64,000 bases of DNA from Acanthamoeba sp. SK_2022b (GCA_027943245.1 JANDJZ010000015.1:59813-123812), one strand, 5' to 3'; shown: positions 1-14,640, counted from the first letter of the stretch. Translations and numbers: made by a program. The notes: generated by a model from the letters alone, not told the origin.

Positions 1-2740
<2,740 letters not shown>

Positions 2741-2847
2741 CTTGGCCGCACAAGTGAAACCGGCAGGCACGCAAAATAGTTCTCAGAAAACCTTAACCTA
2801 TTTGAGGACAGAGATCTCCAGGGGAAGATCTTCATGTAAAAAAGTTG
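2741..2847. promoter_or_regulatory. Short divergent intergenic region between NO66-like and Nudix genes
   Basis: Only 107 bp separate the two inferred start codons, which face away from each other. Any promoter for both genes must lie here or inside their 5' exons. No clear TATA box is visible. This is inferred from gene orientation, not from a recognised motif. Confidence 0.4.
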
Positions 2848-4555
2848 ATGGAGAGCACCGGCCACGAGGCGCTGCCGTCGGAGCCTGCCTTCGTGTCCAC
2901 CCTCATTTCTCTCGTGGTCTTGCGCAATGCGGAGGGCAAGTTCGCGTCTACCCATGAACGCGACGGGTGGTATCTTCCCGCTGGCCGGTGCACCCTCCTC
3001 TTGTGACGTTGTGATGGGGCCTATTTGTTGGTAACACGCTCACGCCGGGGCAGAGTGGATGCTGGTGAGGGCTTCGCGACCGGAGCTATTCGGGAGGCTC
3101 TTGAAGAGGCTGGTACCGACCCTTGTCGTTGTCAGTTTCTTTGCATGCTGTTGGTGTCTTACCTCTTGTTGGCGCAGGTGTTCCCGTGACCCTGACGGGC
3201 ATCATGCGGATTGAGCACTCACCAGGCATGAAGTACGACGTATCTTTGTTCAATCGCCGTAAGGGCAGCGCCTTCTTCTAACGAGTCCCCTTCACTCCCG
3301 GTTCCTCCAAAGAGGGGCGCGCTTGCGCGTGATCTACGGGGCGGCGCCTGCTGACGACACGCCTCTCAAAAGCGTGCCCGACCACGAGGTGCTCGAGGCT
3401 AAATGGTACCTAACGTCCGTTGTTCTGAACGTTCTGGATGAGCTCTGATGACGCCACACACACGCACACGCACAACGCTCGATCCTCAGGCTCACTGTAG
3501 ACGAGCTGACAGGACGGCACCTGCGCTCAAAGGGTACCCTCACTGCTGGCTACCACTGGTTCGTGAGAGCGCCGCCCGCTGATGATGCATGTGCGACTGC
3601 TGGTTGCCGCACAGAGGTCAAGTCAATCTTCAAGTGGGCGCAATCAGGAACGAGGCTCTTCCCCACCTCTCTGCTCGAGTCAGAGGTTTGTGGCTACCCT
3701 AGCAGGCTCCCTTCGATTCGCTGAACTCGATCGAGATCGCCAGTTTGTGTTCGTGCCCTTACCACGCTCCTTTATCACCCTCGTAGGACAGCGATACGGT
3801 GAACCACTACAAGGCGCAAGTGCATCTCGTGACCGCTGTTGAGGCCGTGGTTACCGATGGGCAGGGTACACCGGTGTTGGTTCTCATGAAGGTGGCTTAC
3901 ACAACTAGCACTGTGTTTCACTAACGCAGCTCTTCCTTATGATTTGTTTCCCTCAACCTGCAGGAAGGTATCTTGCGGTTAAGGGCAACGGTGGCAAGTG
4001 GAATATCCCTTCTGCTGTTCTGGCCCGCCCACGCCAATTCAAACTGGCGGCGGAAGCACTCATACGTAAGTCGACCTCTCCCTCTCTACAGGAGAAACCC
4101 CCAGCTGACCGTAGACATACTGACTGGGGACGACAGGAGGCGTTGGGTTGCAGCTGGCCGGTGTACTCAAGGTCTTCTACTTTGCTCCCAACTCGCCCAG
4201 CAACCCTAACCCTACTGGGTTCTTCAAGGTATCGGCCCACCTCCCGGAGGGAGATGGGGATGCCCGGAGCGCTCGCTGACGTTTATGTGACATCTTATTC
4301 TGTTGATGGCAGGTGGTGTATTTAGCTTCGGTTGATGAGAAATCCAAGGATTTCAATTGGGAAAACTACGACAACGGCGCCAGGTGGCTTTCCGCGCAAG
4401 AGTGGGAGGACCTGAGAGCCAATACTGGCGGCGACTCTTCTCTTGAGAACGAGAATGCGGCGCGTCTAGTGGCCCTGGCCCACGCCACCCCGCGCGAGCA
4501 AGTGGCTCCCGTTGAAGTCATTGCCATGGAGTTCGATTCCTTGAAGGTTCTTTAA
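2848..4555 (+). CDS. Nudix hydrolase-like protein, second Nudix domain degenerate
   Basis: The ATG at 2848 starts MESTGHEALPSEP, followed by a Nudix fold core (STLISLVVL, GWYLPAGR). Splicing 2987 to 3054 (intron 2988-3053) creates a complete Nudix box: GRVDAGE, then REALEEAGT, matching G-x5-E-x7-REUxEExGU. The first domain therefore should bind metal and hydrolyse a nucleoside-diphosphate-X substrate; the substrate cannot be read from sequence. Later exons include GVPVTLTGIMRIEHSPG, VDELTGRHLRSKGT, and a second fold with KWNIPSAVLARP and GVGLQLAGVLKVFYF. Its box lacks the paired glutamates. The last exon (about 4313-4555) ends in EFDSLKVL. About seven introns. The neighbouring NO66 gene is divergent, with starts only 107 bp apart, so the two probably share a promoter. 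Confidence 0.8.
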
Positions 4556-4952
4556 ACCCGATGACATCGAGGGTTCTTCTAGGTCGAATAACGACCATAG
4601 GGATGAAATGACACCAGCCGGCGAGGCACAGCATCAACACACACAACATACACACAACATAAACACTCAATTCATGCACATTACAGCAAACACGTTGTTC
4701 GCACCATAATGGTGTGATGCTAATGGGTGTGGCGCAAACAGGCTCTGACCTCGTCGGAGACTATCAAAGGCCGGTGGTTGCGAGTGAGGGTGTTGTGTGT
4801 ATAGGAGCTGAGCGCAAGAAACACTTCTGGTCGGTGTTCCAGGGAGAGCCGTCATTTCTCTGGCCTCCGCACGCTGGCTTCCGTGGAAGAGGGGAAAAGA
4901 TTCAGGAAATGTTTCTTCGAGGCCAACAATCGAAAGAGGAAGCGAGCCACAA

Positions 4953-6013
4953 ATGTCGAGATCGCCAAACCTTCTTCGATTTGAGGGGCGCCTCATCGAG
5001 ATTACACACCATTCGCAGGTGGCTGCTGCGATAGAGTTATTACGCAAGGATGCCCTCTGGCATGACGCAGTTGAGGGTCAGCCATACGCTTATGTGGGGT
5101 TCGATATGGAGTGGCGGCCCGAGTACGCCCCCGGACAAGTCAATCCGGTGGCACTTATTCAGGTGGCCAGCGAGCAGGTCTGCCTCATTTTCTACATGTT
5201 GCAGCTGCGCAGTATGCCCAAAGCGCTCGAAGAGCTGCTTCTCGACCGCTTCTTCTTGAAGGTAGCGTTCTCCTTCCTCCAGCGCTGTAGGCCCTTACCT
5301 CGATACGTGCGCAGGTGGGACTGAACGTCCACAACGACCTCAAGAAGCTTCGCACCCAGTACTCCCTCGTGCCACGAGGGCTCGTGGATGTCTCCAAGAT
5401 GGCCGGCGACCTCGGGTACACTCGCTTGGGCCTGCAGTCGCTGGCGCAGGAACTCTTGGGGCAGAGCCTGGCCAAAGGCAAAGCGCGCAGCAACTGGGCA
5501 AGCCGTCAGCTGACCCCAGAACAGCTCTCCTACGCTGCCACTGACGCCTATGTCACTCTGCTCATCTACAACGAGCTCGAGGCGATCGAAGTCGAGGAGG
5601 AATACGAGCCCTATTGGGCACTCGTGCTGGCCGATGACGAAGCCGCGGAGGCCCGGCTCAGCCCGGTCGACCCACGTATTGAAGAGCTCATCCAGAGCGT
5701 GAGGACGCTCACCCAGCTCAACGCCAACATGGCCGAGCGGTTGGCCGTGGTAGAAGCCGAGAGCAGACGAACCCAGGCCGTCTTCGAGCAGCGTATCGTG
5801 GCTCTCGAAGCCGAGAACCGCAGGCTTCTCGGCCAACTGGCTGGGATCAGCCGAGGCCCTCCCCCATCGAGCAGCTGCCCGCAGTCTCAGCCGGCCGTAC
5901 AGCATAAGGCCTCCACCACCCTGTCACAGCTCGCACCTCAGCGAAAGCCCCAGCCCTCGGCGCAACGAGGAGCGAGGCGTGGTGGCCGTCCTCCCACCAG
6001 CTCACAAGTTTAA
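4953..6013 (+). CDS. DEDDy 3'-5' exonuclease (WRN/RNase D-like) with C-terminal coiled coil
   Basis: Predicted DnaQ-superfamily 3'-5' exonuclease. Two exons, 4953-5261 and 5315-6013, are separated by a 53-bp GT-AG intron that restores VGLNVHNDLKKL. Exo I is FDMEW (catalytic Asp and Glu, about residue 50). Exo II lies in NVHNDLKKL. Exo III is YAATDAYVT, with Tyr and Asp of the DEDDy class. LTPEQLSYAATDAY is typical of WRN-exonuclease and RNase D relatives. The last third is a heptad-rich coiled coil (RIEELIQSVRTLTQLNANM and following) and a basic proline/serine tail (GARRGGRPPTSSQV). No helicase domain follows, so this resembles stand-alone WRN-exo proteins. The nucleic-acid substrate (DNA or RNA) cannot be decided. 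Confidence 0.88.
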
Positions 6014-6637
6014 TGAGGCGACAGTGCAACAATGCAACAACGTTCATGTGTAAACAAACTTGATGTGCAACAATGTTCATGTACACCAAGGCACCCATCA
6101 CAGTTGCAAAGGTAGGCAAGTAGAACAGTTTCAGAGTTGCTGCCTAGCTTCTCCTGCACACTTATGAAATCCCAGGCATCCAGATGCCATGATTACTGTT
6201 GGTTGTAGAAGAGTGTGGCCATAACCTTTCTTATCTTCCAGTTTGTTTATTGGCTCGACTCTATGGTGGCTTCTGGAAGCTTGCTTGTCAGAATTGGGAA
6301 AAGGTAGGGCATGGTGGGCCATGGCAGGCAGCAATGGGGGAGGGGGTAGCAGTGGGGGGACGGTGGTGGTAGTTGTGGGCAGTGGTGGGGGCAGTGGCAC
6401 AGAACACCAAGGGCTGCTGCCTGTGCCACTGGTGGTGTATCATTTTGGTGAGGACCCACATCAACATGAGCACAAAGCAGTTCTACCCCAATGCTCCAAA
6501 GCTGCAGGTGGTGGCTGCTACTTACCGATGTAGGTATAATGTCCCTCTGATCACTTCATACATTTTCCAAAAGAATTTGATACTCCATGGTGTATGCTTT
6601 CCCTTTTTTATGTTCTTTGCGTGTGGGAAAGAGGTAG
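6014..6637. other. CpG-depleted convergent intergenic block
   Basis: No convincing gene. It lies between the 3' ends of two convergent genes. Between about 6043 and 6620 I count only four CpG dinucleotides, whereas the neighbouring exons have one every few bases. It is rich in TpG/CpA and contains a G-rich tract of GGTGG/GGGG runs at about 6300-6400. Short open frames here look random in composition. Confidence 0.6.
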
Positions 6638-9600
6638 TCAAGAGGACACGGCAGAGGTGTCAGCATCTGCAGCCGAGGCAGTGGTGACGGCCAGGCGAGC
6701 AAGCTGGCGCTCAAGTTCGCGGATCTTGCTCTCGCGTTCGGCCAGTTCGCTGCGTTGCTTCTCGATGAGCCTGTTCTTGCTCTCCAACTCTTCGTTCAAA
6801 CGCTCCAACGACTACACCACCCAGCATCATCAGCAACGCTCTCCACCACCAGAAGAGGAGCAGAGAGGAGAATGGAGGAGGAGGGCAAAAGGTCACCTCT
6901 TCGTGTCTGTGCTGAGAGAGGAGTGGGAGGGCGAGCAAATCGGCTGCAGACGGCCGCAGCTCGGGTCGTGGAGACAGCATCCGCATGATCACGCTTGCCT
7001 GTGATGAGGCCAGGGACCGACAGGTGAGACAAGGCCATCCCATGCTTGCGTGCATTGGGGGTGGGGAGGTGCGGGTGAGGCGGGTGGGCACCTCCTCGGG
7101 GAACATGAGGGGGATGTGGGGCGGCAAGACCAACTTCTCGCGCAGGTCCGAGAGCACCAACATCCTCTCCGTGGCCGTACCGAACGGGTGGTAGAGCTCG
7201 AGCAGTATGATGCCCAGCGCGTAGATATCCTGAATATCCAACACCGCCACGCCCGGCCGTGAGGCAGTGTTTGCGATGACATCACACGAGCGCGTGGCTC
7301 TGTGGGGGATTTTGGGGGGGGGGGACAAGCACCACTTTCTCGGAGTACTTGCCGCCCGCCGTCCGCTGTTCGGGCGCCGAATAGCTGTGGCCACAGGCAA
7401 AGCCAAGGCGCCGCACGAGTCAGCAAAAGGAAGCGCGGAGGATGCACATGCTGGGGCGGGTGTAGCTGCTGCCGCAACGATACCTGAGCGTCCCGCATCC
7501 GGCCGTGTGCTCCTCTGTAAGCGCCGCGTGGCCCTTGGCATGGGCCACCATGCTTCTGCCGGACTTGTCGCCCTCGTACGAATTTCTGGCGCTGGCGACT
7601 GCGTCGGCGTCGGCGTCGCCCGCAAACACCTTGCGCTTCGCGAGCCCGAAATCGCCCAGCTTCACCACGCCATCGCACAGGAACACGTTCGCAGGCTGCG
7701 CGATATCAATCAACCAGCCCAAGAGGCCCGCACGGTGATCAGCTCCCAAACTGCGCCCAACATCGAGGCGACAATAAAACGTGAGAGGGAGAGGGGGGGG
7801 CTACCTTGAGGTCTCTGTGAATGATGTGCTTGGAGTGGACGTGCTGCAGGGCCTCCACCATTTGCTTGAATATGTGCAGATTCTCCTCTCGCACCACCGT
7901 GCGACCCTCCCTGGCCTGTCGACGCAGTCGCAGGGGGGGGGGGGGATTGAGGGGCACGTGAGCAAGGCACATTGAAGGAGGCGTTCAGACAGCGGAGCGT
8001 AGGAGCGTACGAGCCAGTGCTGGAGGGTGACGTCGTCGTAGCACTGCATCTGGATGTAGAGGGTATGGGTGAGCGGCGCGCTGCCACTCACCAGCTTGGC
8101 CTCTTCATCGTTGCGGTCCTTATCGTTGTCGTCGTCATCCTCGTCGTCGTCGCTGGCGTCCTTGGGCCGCCAGGGCACCAGCTGACCCTCGGGCGAACGG
8201 CTCAACCGCGGAAGCAGCGCGCCGGCCTTCAGCCCCCGATCGCCCACCTTCGCTTTCGCTTTCTCGTGGCCTCGTTTTCTGTTCACCGGCGATCGCTTCG
8301 CCTTGTTGCCAGAACGCTTGGCTGCTGCCGCCTTCTTCACCACCGTTACGTCATTCGCGCTCTCCTGGCCACCGATGCTGTCGTTGTCATCGTCGTCGTC
8401 ACCATCGGCCCTCGTCGCATAGTCGTTCGTGAAGAAGTCGTTGACATCGTCGGGGAAGAAGCCCGCGGTTTGATTCGCGTCGTAGGCTTCGTCGTCCTCT
8501 TCATCCTCGATGCTGGCCTCTTCAAGCTCGGCGGCCTCGATGTCTTCGCCTTCTGCATTTTTGTCCTTGCGCATCGGCCGTTCAAAAATGTCGTCGTCCT
8601 CATCGCTCTCGTCGTTGTCGTCATCGCTCTGGCCGCGCGCGTCACCGTCAGTCGATGACGGCGTGCCGCGGTCGAAGTAATCGCAATCGTCATCTTCTTC
8701 GTCGCCATTGCCAAAGGCGCTCTCCTTCCACTCGACGATGCCGGAGATGCGGCCCTTTCGTCGATCCATCTCCACCAGCGGAGACGACACGCTCTCCGAC
8801 GTCGACAGCAGTTCCGTCGCGTCCAGCGGATTCCTCATGTCGACGCTGTGTGCATCGCCACACATCCAAGCCAACGCAGGGATCAACAACTGATGATCGA
8901 AACGACACGTGGCTCCACCTTGAGTTACAGCGAACAAGCGTACCTGACGGTCGACTCCTCGCTGGCCTCGTACGCCGAGTTCTCGGCCTTGCGCAGCATT
9001 TCCTCCAAATCGTGCGCCTGAATAGGCTCTATCCACTGCGGAAAGCGCCGAGGGACAGGATTGGTAAGAATTGGGCGGCGGAAAGCCCGACGGGCACGGC
9101 CAGAGAGTAGCAGTTAGGGAAACAACGTACGGCATTATAATATCTACAAACATTTACATGGTCGAGAGAGGCCAGCGCTTGCACTTCCCTCACCACTTTT
9201 TCGAGCTTGCGCGTCGACCTGTGGGCGACTTGATTAATTGATTTCTTATAAACAAATGAAACCAAGTGCTTGCCGAGAGAAGACACGTACCGCTGCGAAA
9301 CTCGAAAGTGTATCTTCTTGATGGCGTACACTCGGCCATCAAGTATCCGGTGGGCCTGCACGTCGTGCCACGAGTGAGCGCGCGAGCGAACGTAGCAGTG
9401 TGCGACTGCGAGGAGCGTGCGCATACCTTGACCACGGTGCCGAAGCCGCCGCTGCCCAGAGCGCTGTCCTCAACAAACTCTTCCACATAGCGGGAGGTCG
9501 TGAAGGGGAGGTAGGGCGAGGCGTAGGGGAGCGCCAGCGGTGGCAGGGCCGACGACGACGGGTTGGGGCACAGTATCTGCATGGGCAGACACGGCGACGA

Positions 9601-10842
9601 GAAGTGACGCGGAAGGCGAGGCAGCGCCGCACGCGACGACGCCCGCAGCGCGAAACGCGAGCGTTGCGGCGACAGTTTGTGATCGACCTGGTCGTTGTGA
9701 CTCCCCTTAGTGTCACGCATGAACGAAGAAGGGTCGATGACGCCGATAGCCGCTGCAGTCGCCGCCGCTGCCTTGGAAGAGCGTGGGACGCGAAAAGGTC
9801 CGCCACTTCCTGCTGCCGTCGACGCGGGCTTGGCTACAGTGGGGTTGTGGCCAAGAAGGTACGTAAGCCGCTCGGCGCCGTTGGTCTTGTACTCCTTGAG
9901 GATATTGCGCAGCAGCGAATGAAGGCCGGGCGGCATAGCCTTGGCGGCAGCCGAGGTCGCGTTCTTGTCCAGCAGCAGAGCCTGGAAATGCTCATACGAC
10001 ATGTCGAAGATCTGTTTGCGTGTAGTACGTTGCATCATGAGCGTCGCGTGTGGCAGACGCGGCGTAAATTAGTGATGTATGTGGTGTGCTCTCGCGCTAT
10101 AATGGTGCGATGAAAGAGGGTGATAGCTCCCGCTGCCGCCACACAGAGCCACAGAACCAGATAACTGGGCGCGCAACACGAACGACGGAGCGAAAGCGGA
10201 CACTTCTGCCCGCCGCACACGACGGAACGTCGTTCTTCGAAGAAACGGCCGAATGTGACGACAGAAAAAAGGCCGATGATGTGGCAAGAAAATAAAGAAC
10301 GAAGAAGGAAAAGAAAGGAAAAATAGGCAGAAGAAGAGAGACGCACGCCGGTGGTCATGAGGTGCAGGAGGATGGTGCGGAAACGGCCGTGGTCGAATGC
10401 GCTCAACTGCCAGAAGTACTCAAGAAGAAACAGATGGAAATACACTGCAACGCGAAGAGAAGAAAGATCAGAAAGGCCGACTAGGTAGGCAGCTGGTGGT
10501 GGAGGCCGTACTGTTGGACTGGTCATCGTCTTCGTCTATGTGAAGGAAGGCTGAAGGTTTGCCGTGAAGGTTGGGTCCCGTTGCGGCGAGAAAAGTCTCG
10601 GTGTCTGAATCGTCCTTCCACTTGCGATGTCGCGCATTTTCCAGTACGCTCTCATTTCGTCCTAGTTTGGTGGCCGCTCTCCGCAAATCTTGCACCGAGC
10701 CTGCTCGTGCCAGGACCGGATCGAATCCATTTCGTTTCTGTTTCAATGCGTTCCCCTTATTGCGGTTCATGAGAAGCTCGAGCCAGCTCCTTCGCTCCTC
10801 CTCTTCAAACGCGATCTGGCTTGCTCCCATTCCTTTGTACAT
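6638..10842 (-). CDS. eIF2-alpha kinase, HRI/PEK-like, with acidic kinase insert
   Basis: Predicted Ser/Thr kinase phosphorylating eIF2-alpha under stress. ATG at 10842 (MYKGMGASQIAFEEEERR). The N-terminal region includes HGRFRTILLHLMTTG and LLRNILKEY, comparable with the HRI N-terminus. The kinase domain begins at about 9490: SRYVEEFVEDSALGSGGFG, then GRVYAIKKIHF with the ATP-binding Lys. LEKVVREVQALASLDHVNV follows. The N- and C-lobes are separated by about 250 residues rich in Asp/Glu (about 8100-8800), as in other eIF2-alpha kinases. The family signature LYIQMQCYDDVTLQHWL comes next, then IIHRDLK and, after an intron, PANVFLCDGVVKLGDFGLAK. IQDIYALGIILLELYHPFG (about 7200) matches the eIF2-kinase subdomain IX. 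The C-terminus is a coiled coil (LERLNEELESKNRLIEKQR). Identity as an eIF2-alpha kinase is strong; choice between HRI- and GCN2-like classes is inference, but no RWD domain is visible. Confidence 0.88.
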
Positions 10843-11934
10843 TTCGAAATTCGGCTTCGATTCGCGAAGCCAAGCCTGAATTGACGGTGTGTGGGTGTTT
10901 CAATACTGGTTCTGCCGTGGCTTCCTTCGTTCGTTGTGGAGGCGTTGCTCGTGCTCCGGTGAGAATGAAGGTTGGTATGGGAGGGGTGCGTGTGGGGAGT
11001 GGGCAGTTGGGGCAGAGGGCTTTAGTGGGCGCGTGCCGACGATGGCACGGCAACCACGGCGATCACCTCTCTGTTTGTTATTCGAGAGATGGTGCTGGTG
11101 GGCCTTCAACCGCCAACCCCAAAATTCAACCGTAATTTGTCTGTGGACCGTCGGGGTGCGCGCTGTGGGTGTGTGTTGTTTATGTGGTGTGTGGTGTGTT
11201 GCTGTTTGTAATGCTTGGTGGTTAGTGATGGCAGGTGTGTATGCCTGCCGCCCAGGCAAAGCGACGCGGAAGCAGCGACTCGCCGTACCTCCGACAGAAA
11301 GCCCTTGCAGCGTGGCGTGTGGCGTGTAGAGGATACTCGTGCCCAACAAAGGTAAAATGCCACCAGGGCGCGGTCAGCGGTTGTGGAACAGCCACGCACC
11401 AGGTGACGTCAGCGAGAGCGCGAGACCTCTACGAAATTTTCTTGAGGTGGAGAGATTGCTCCGAAATTCGTGCACGATTCCCCTCAAGCCTCCGGCTCTC
11501 CTGGCACTCCCTCACTCACTCAACAAAGCCGACAGTCCACTGGGCGGAGGAACAGGAACCGAGAACGTCGGCGGAGAATGCATGGCCGAAAGCTGACGGT
11601 GCGGGTGGCACGAGAACGCGAGCCCCGCAAGTGGCACCTCCCACCGGAGAACGCCATTCTGTGGACAAGGAGGTTGTGCGCACCTCCGGGCGTTCACGAT
11701 AAAGAGCAGCCACAGATCTCACCGGTCTTGGTCCGGGAGTCTCTTGCCAGTTCCCCCCGGCTGGTGCGCATTGGGAGGAAAAGGGCCGCAGTTCACCTCC
11801 CACAAGACTTGTTTATACTGTTCCCTTCGATACGTAGGTTCGCTAACATAGTGGTGGACGTGCTCTAGACGACTTGCTTACGGGTCTGGGTTCCTTTGCT
11901 CCATGGGACGTTGTTGTGTCGGCGGCACTGCAAC
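10843..11934. other. Intergenic region, no supported gene
   Basis: Both flanking genes are on the minus strand, so this holds the promoter of the eIF2-alpha kinase gene and the 3' flank of a zinc-cluster gene. At 10885-11240 the plus strand is unusually G/T-rich (runs of GTGTG and GGTG). Open frames at 11235-11868 lack family motifs and codon regularity, and I do not call them. Confidence 0.5.
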
Positions 11935-13776
11935 TCACTCAAACGGCGATGGCTCGTGCAGAACGTTCAACAGTTCGTCGAGGTCGTCGGTCTGGGCCAG
12001 GTTGCTTTCGTCTTGTGGAGCGGCCAGGGTCCAGTCCACGACGTCCCAGCCCCCGGAGCTGCCGCAGGGTGTGGCGGCAGCCGTGACGCTCGGTGAAGAC
12101 TGCCCGTCGACGCGCTGGGTGAAGTCTCGGATTGGCGAGACTAGCGTGTCGGGGGTGGGCGACGTCTGCACCGAGGCGAAGCTCAGCGATGACTCGGGAC
12201 TTGGCACGGCCGATTCCTCTGCCTCTGCAGGGAGGATGGCATCGATCGTGTTGATGAACCACTTCACCTGGCGTGATTATGCGTCGTGCGCGCATGAGGT
12301 GAGGCAAGATTGTGGTGAGCGAAAGCTGGTGATGAACGCATGCGCACCTGGCCTCGGTGAGAAAAGAAGTACTGGTATCGCGCCACCAAGTGCATCGCGT
12401 GTCCGTTCTTGGTCAGCATAATGGGAGTCGTGTGGAACACAGGTCCGACAGGTTTGCGGCGTTGTCCAGAGTAGTAGAGCACCACATCACACGTGCTTTG
12501 GTCCAACGGATGACATAGCGGTTCGAAGTCTGTTCCTGTGAGCTCGCGCTGCATTTCAAAGGTGGCCAACCGGGCGTTGGTCGCTCAGGTGAGCAGTGGA
12601 CCATGCGCAACAAGGCGTAGGCGGCGCACCTGCTCGTAACCGAATAGACGAGAATAGGAGGGAGAGGCGTAGATGAATGTGGGCCACGCATCTTTGTCCT
12701 CCACCACGAACGCCGCAAATGGCTTGCTGTTTGCGCGTGCGCGCTCAGTTGCCGATGAAAGCGAGGCAAAGTGCGTGTGTTTGTGTGTGGGGTGTCGCAC
12801 CTGACGTCGTCGATGGCCACGTCGGCTGCGCGCAGATCGTACTCCTCCAAGAACGGCAGCAGATGCTGGATCGCTCGCAAGCGAGGAGGCAAGGAGTATC
12901 CCATGCCGTAGGGAGACGGGTCGATAGGCTGCGAGAAGGGAGTCTGAGAGATTCGCGTTTCAAGTGTCGCGGACTCGTGCCTCGCGCACACAAGCGACAG
13001 CAGTCGTTGGTTCCCCTCTTCGAGGCTGTGGATCTTGCGCTTGAACTTCTTCTGACGCGAGCTGAGCTTACGCATGCCCTCTTGCAGGTGCTGGTTCTCG
13101 CGCCGCAACGCCTGCAGCTGCTCGACCAGTAGCGAGATGAGCGGGCCTTGGTTTGGCTCCTGCGCGGACACCATGCCAGAGCCACGAGCGGCAAAGTCCA
13201 ATTCCTCATTGTCGGGGCGATAACGCTGCTGCGTGGTGCAAGTCGGCACAGTAGCTGTAGGCAGGGTGTGCGGGACAGCAACGACAGGCGCTATCGGGCC
13301 CGCTGGTGGTGGCTGTGAGAGGGCTGGCCGGATGGGCAGCGGCGGACCCGAGGCCGTCTGTGGCAATATCGGCAGCGAGCCTGCCACCAGGAAACGGTCA
13401 ACGTTTGCAGCTTCTAGAGAAGCCAGTAGAGAGGCATACCCGCAACTCGCTGAAGCTTGGTCGGAGATGCAGTCCGGTAGCGGCTTGGTGGTGCCGAGAA
13501 GTGGAGAGCAGGCATGCCGCTTGCTTTCGGCTGAGCCGAGCTCTTATGTGGCCGTCCGCGCTTACGTGAGGGTAGGAACACGCACTGGTCTCCCTGTCCC
13601 GAAGTTGCGCACCGACGGCACGGCTGCCCTCTGTGGCAGCACGCCCGAACTGATTTGAGCAGTGGGGGGGGAGTAAGGTGCATACGTCGCGACGTGGCGT
13701 ACCCATCGCAGCCTACATGGGCCTGGCGGCATAAGGTGCACGCTTTCCTCAACACGAATGAGTGCACCCCCTCCAT
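11935..13776 (-). CDS. Zn2Cys6-PAS transcription regulator (family member A)
   Basis: Putative DNA-binding regulator. ATG at 13776 (MEGVHSFVLRKACTLCRQ). The binuclear zinc cluster is C-x2-C-x6-C in exon 1 (CTLCRQAHVGCD) and C-x2-C-x8-C in exon 2 (CRRCATSGQGDQC), split by a phase-2 intron. A basic, AT-hook-like RKRGRPHK follows. A Pro-rich linker leads to a coiled coil near 13030-13130 (LLVEQLQALRRENQHLQEG). The family motif LLPFLEEYDLRAADV precedes the PAS-like domain (FAAFVVEDKDAWPTFIYASP, LFGYE; about 12640-12730). A further exon ends in MHLVARYQYFFSHRGQ. The last exon (WFINTIDAILPAEAEESAV) ends with an acidic tail LDELLNVLHEPSPFE, a possible activation segment. In fungi, Zn2Cys6 plus PAS occurs in ERT1/AcuK-type gluconeogenic regulators; functional equivalence here is not shown. 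Confidence 0.82.
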
Positions 13777-13909
13777 GAGTGTAATCTCCAAGAGCAGACG
13801 ATGGTGGTGGGTGAAGTTTTGTTCGGCTCTCTCGGCGAGACACGCCCAACAAAAATCCACCGCCACAGGTAACTATTGCTTACGGTATGAATTGAGAAGG
13901 AAGCCAGGC

Positions 13910-14545
13910 TCATGTCAGGCTCTCAAGGAACTGCGCCACATCCTGGTGCGCTTCGCCGCAGCACTCCACGGGCGTTTTGCCGTTCTTGGTGCGGGCCTGC
14001 ACATCAGCGCCGTTTTCGACCAGCAGGCGCACGCACTCCACCGACCCGGCGATGGCAGCACTGTGGAGTGGGGTGCACCCGGTCATGTTCGTCGTGTGCA
14101 TGTTGGCGCCGCACTGCTGGACCAGGAGCCTAGCGCACTCTTCCCTTCGCGCTTCACACGCCAGCTGCAGTGGCGTGTTATCCACGTTGTTGCGGGCGTC
14201 CACGGTGGCGCCGCCACGGGCGAGGAATGTGAGGATCTGCGGGTGACCAAAGAAGGCCGCGTAGTGCAGCAGCGTGTTGCCGTAGCCGTCGGCCATATCC
14301 AGCGACACATCGGCGCCGCAGTAGCGGAAGGTCTTGCGAACTACCTCCAGTTCGCCGTCCTTCACCGCTTGGATGAGCAGCTTCTTTTGAGAGCCCCCCT
14401 TTTTGGTCGAGTTGAACGCCTTGAAGGCGGCCTCCTCTTCAGCAGCGCCGGTTACGAGGGGCTCGTCGCATTGGAAGGAGGGGAACCGCGTCACCACGGG
14501 CAGCGACACCGTGAGCTCGTCATCAGCAGCTTCATCCCTTTCCAT
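13910..14545 (-). CDS. Ankyrin-repeat protein, 211 residues
   Basis: Intronless reading frame with ATG at 14545 (MERDEAADDELTV); the upstream in-frame Met at 14644 is less likely because the intervening stretch is lysine-rich, UTR-like sequence. About four or five canonical ankyrin repeats run from residue 60 to the end: GYGNTLLHYAAFFGHPQIL, NTPLQLACEARREECARLL, GCTPLHSAAIAGSVECVRL, GKTPVECCGEAHQDVAQFL. Consensus TPLH and LLV-NGAD features are intact, so this should fold as a protein-binding solenoid. No other domain. Its stop lies 133 bp from the start of zinc-cluster gene A, and its start 95 bp from the stop of the next minus-strand gene. Partner unknown. Confidence 0.85.
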   Translation of the reverse strand: MERDEAADDELTVSLPVVTRFPSFQCDEPLVTGAAEEEAAFKAFNSTKKGGSQKKLLIQAVKDGELEVVRKTFRYCGADVSLDMADGYGNTLLHYAAFFGHPQILTFLARGGATVDARNNVDNTPLQLACEARREECARLLVQQCGANMHTTNMTGCTPLHSAAIAGSVECVRLLVENGADVQARTKNGKTPVECCGEAHQDVAQFLESLT

Positions 14546-14640
14546 CGTTCCTTGCGTTGTGGCTCTCTGACAATCCTTTTCTTTTTCTTTCTTTATTTTT
14601 GTTTGTCTTATTTTGCTGCTTTTTACAAGGGCACAGAGCT

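Noticed and set aside
6131..6687. His/Pro-rich and Gly-rich frames in both strands
   Set aside because: They arise from the G-rich CpG-poor tract; no frame preference or homology-like motif.
11235..11868. Several plus-strand frames between the kinase and zinc-cluster gene A
   Set aside because: No family motif, no consistent splice partners, and mixed frames; more likely intergenic sequence.
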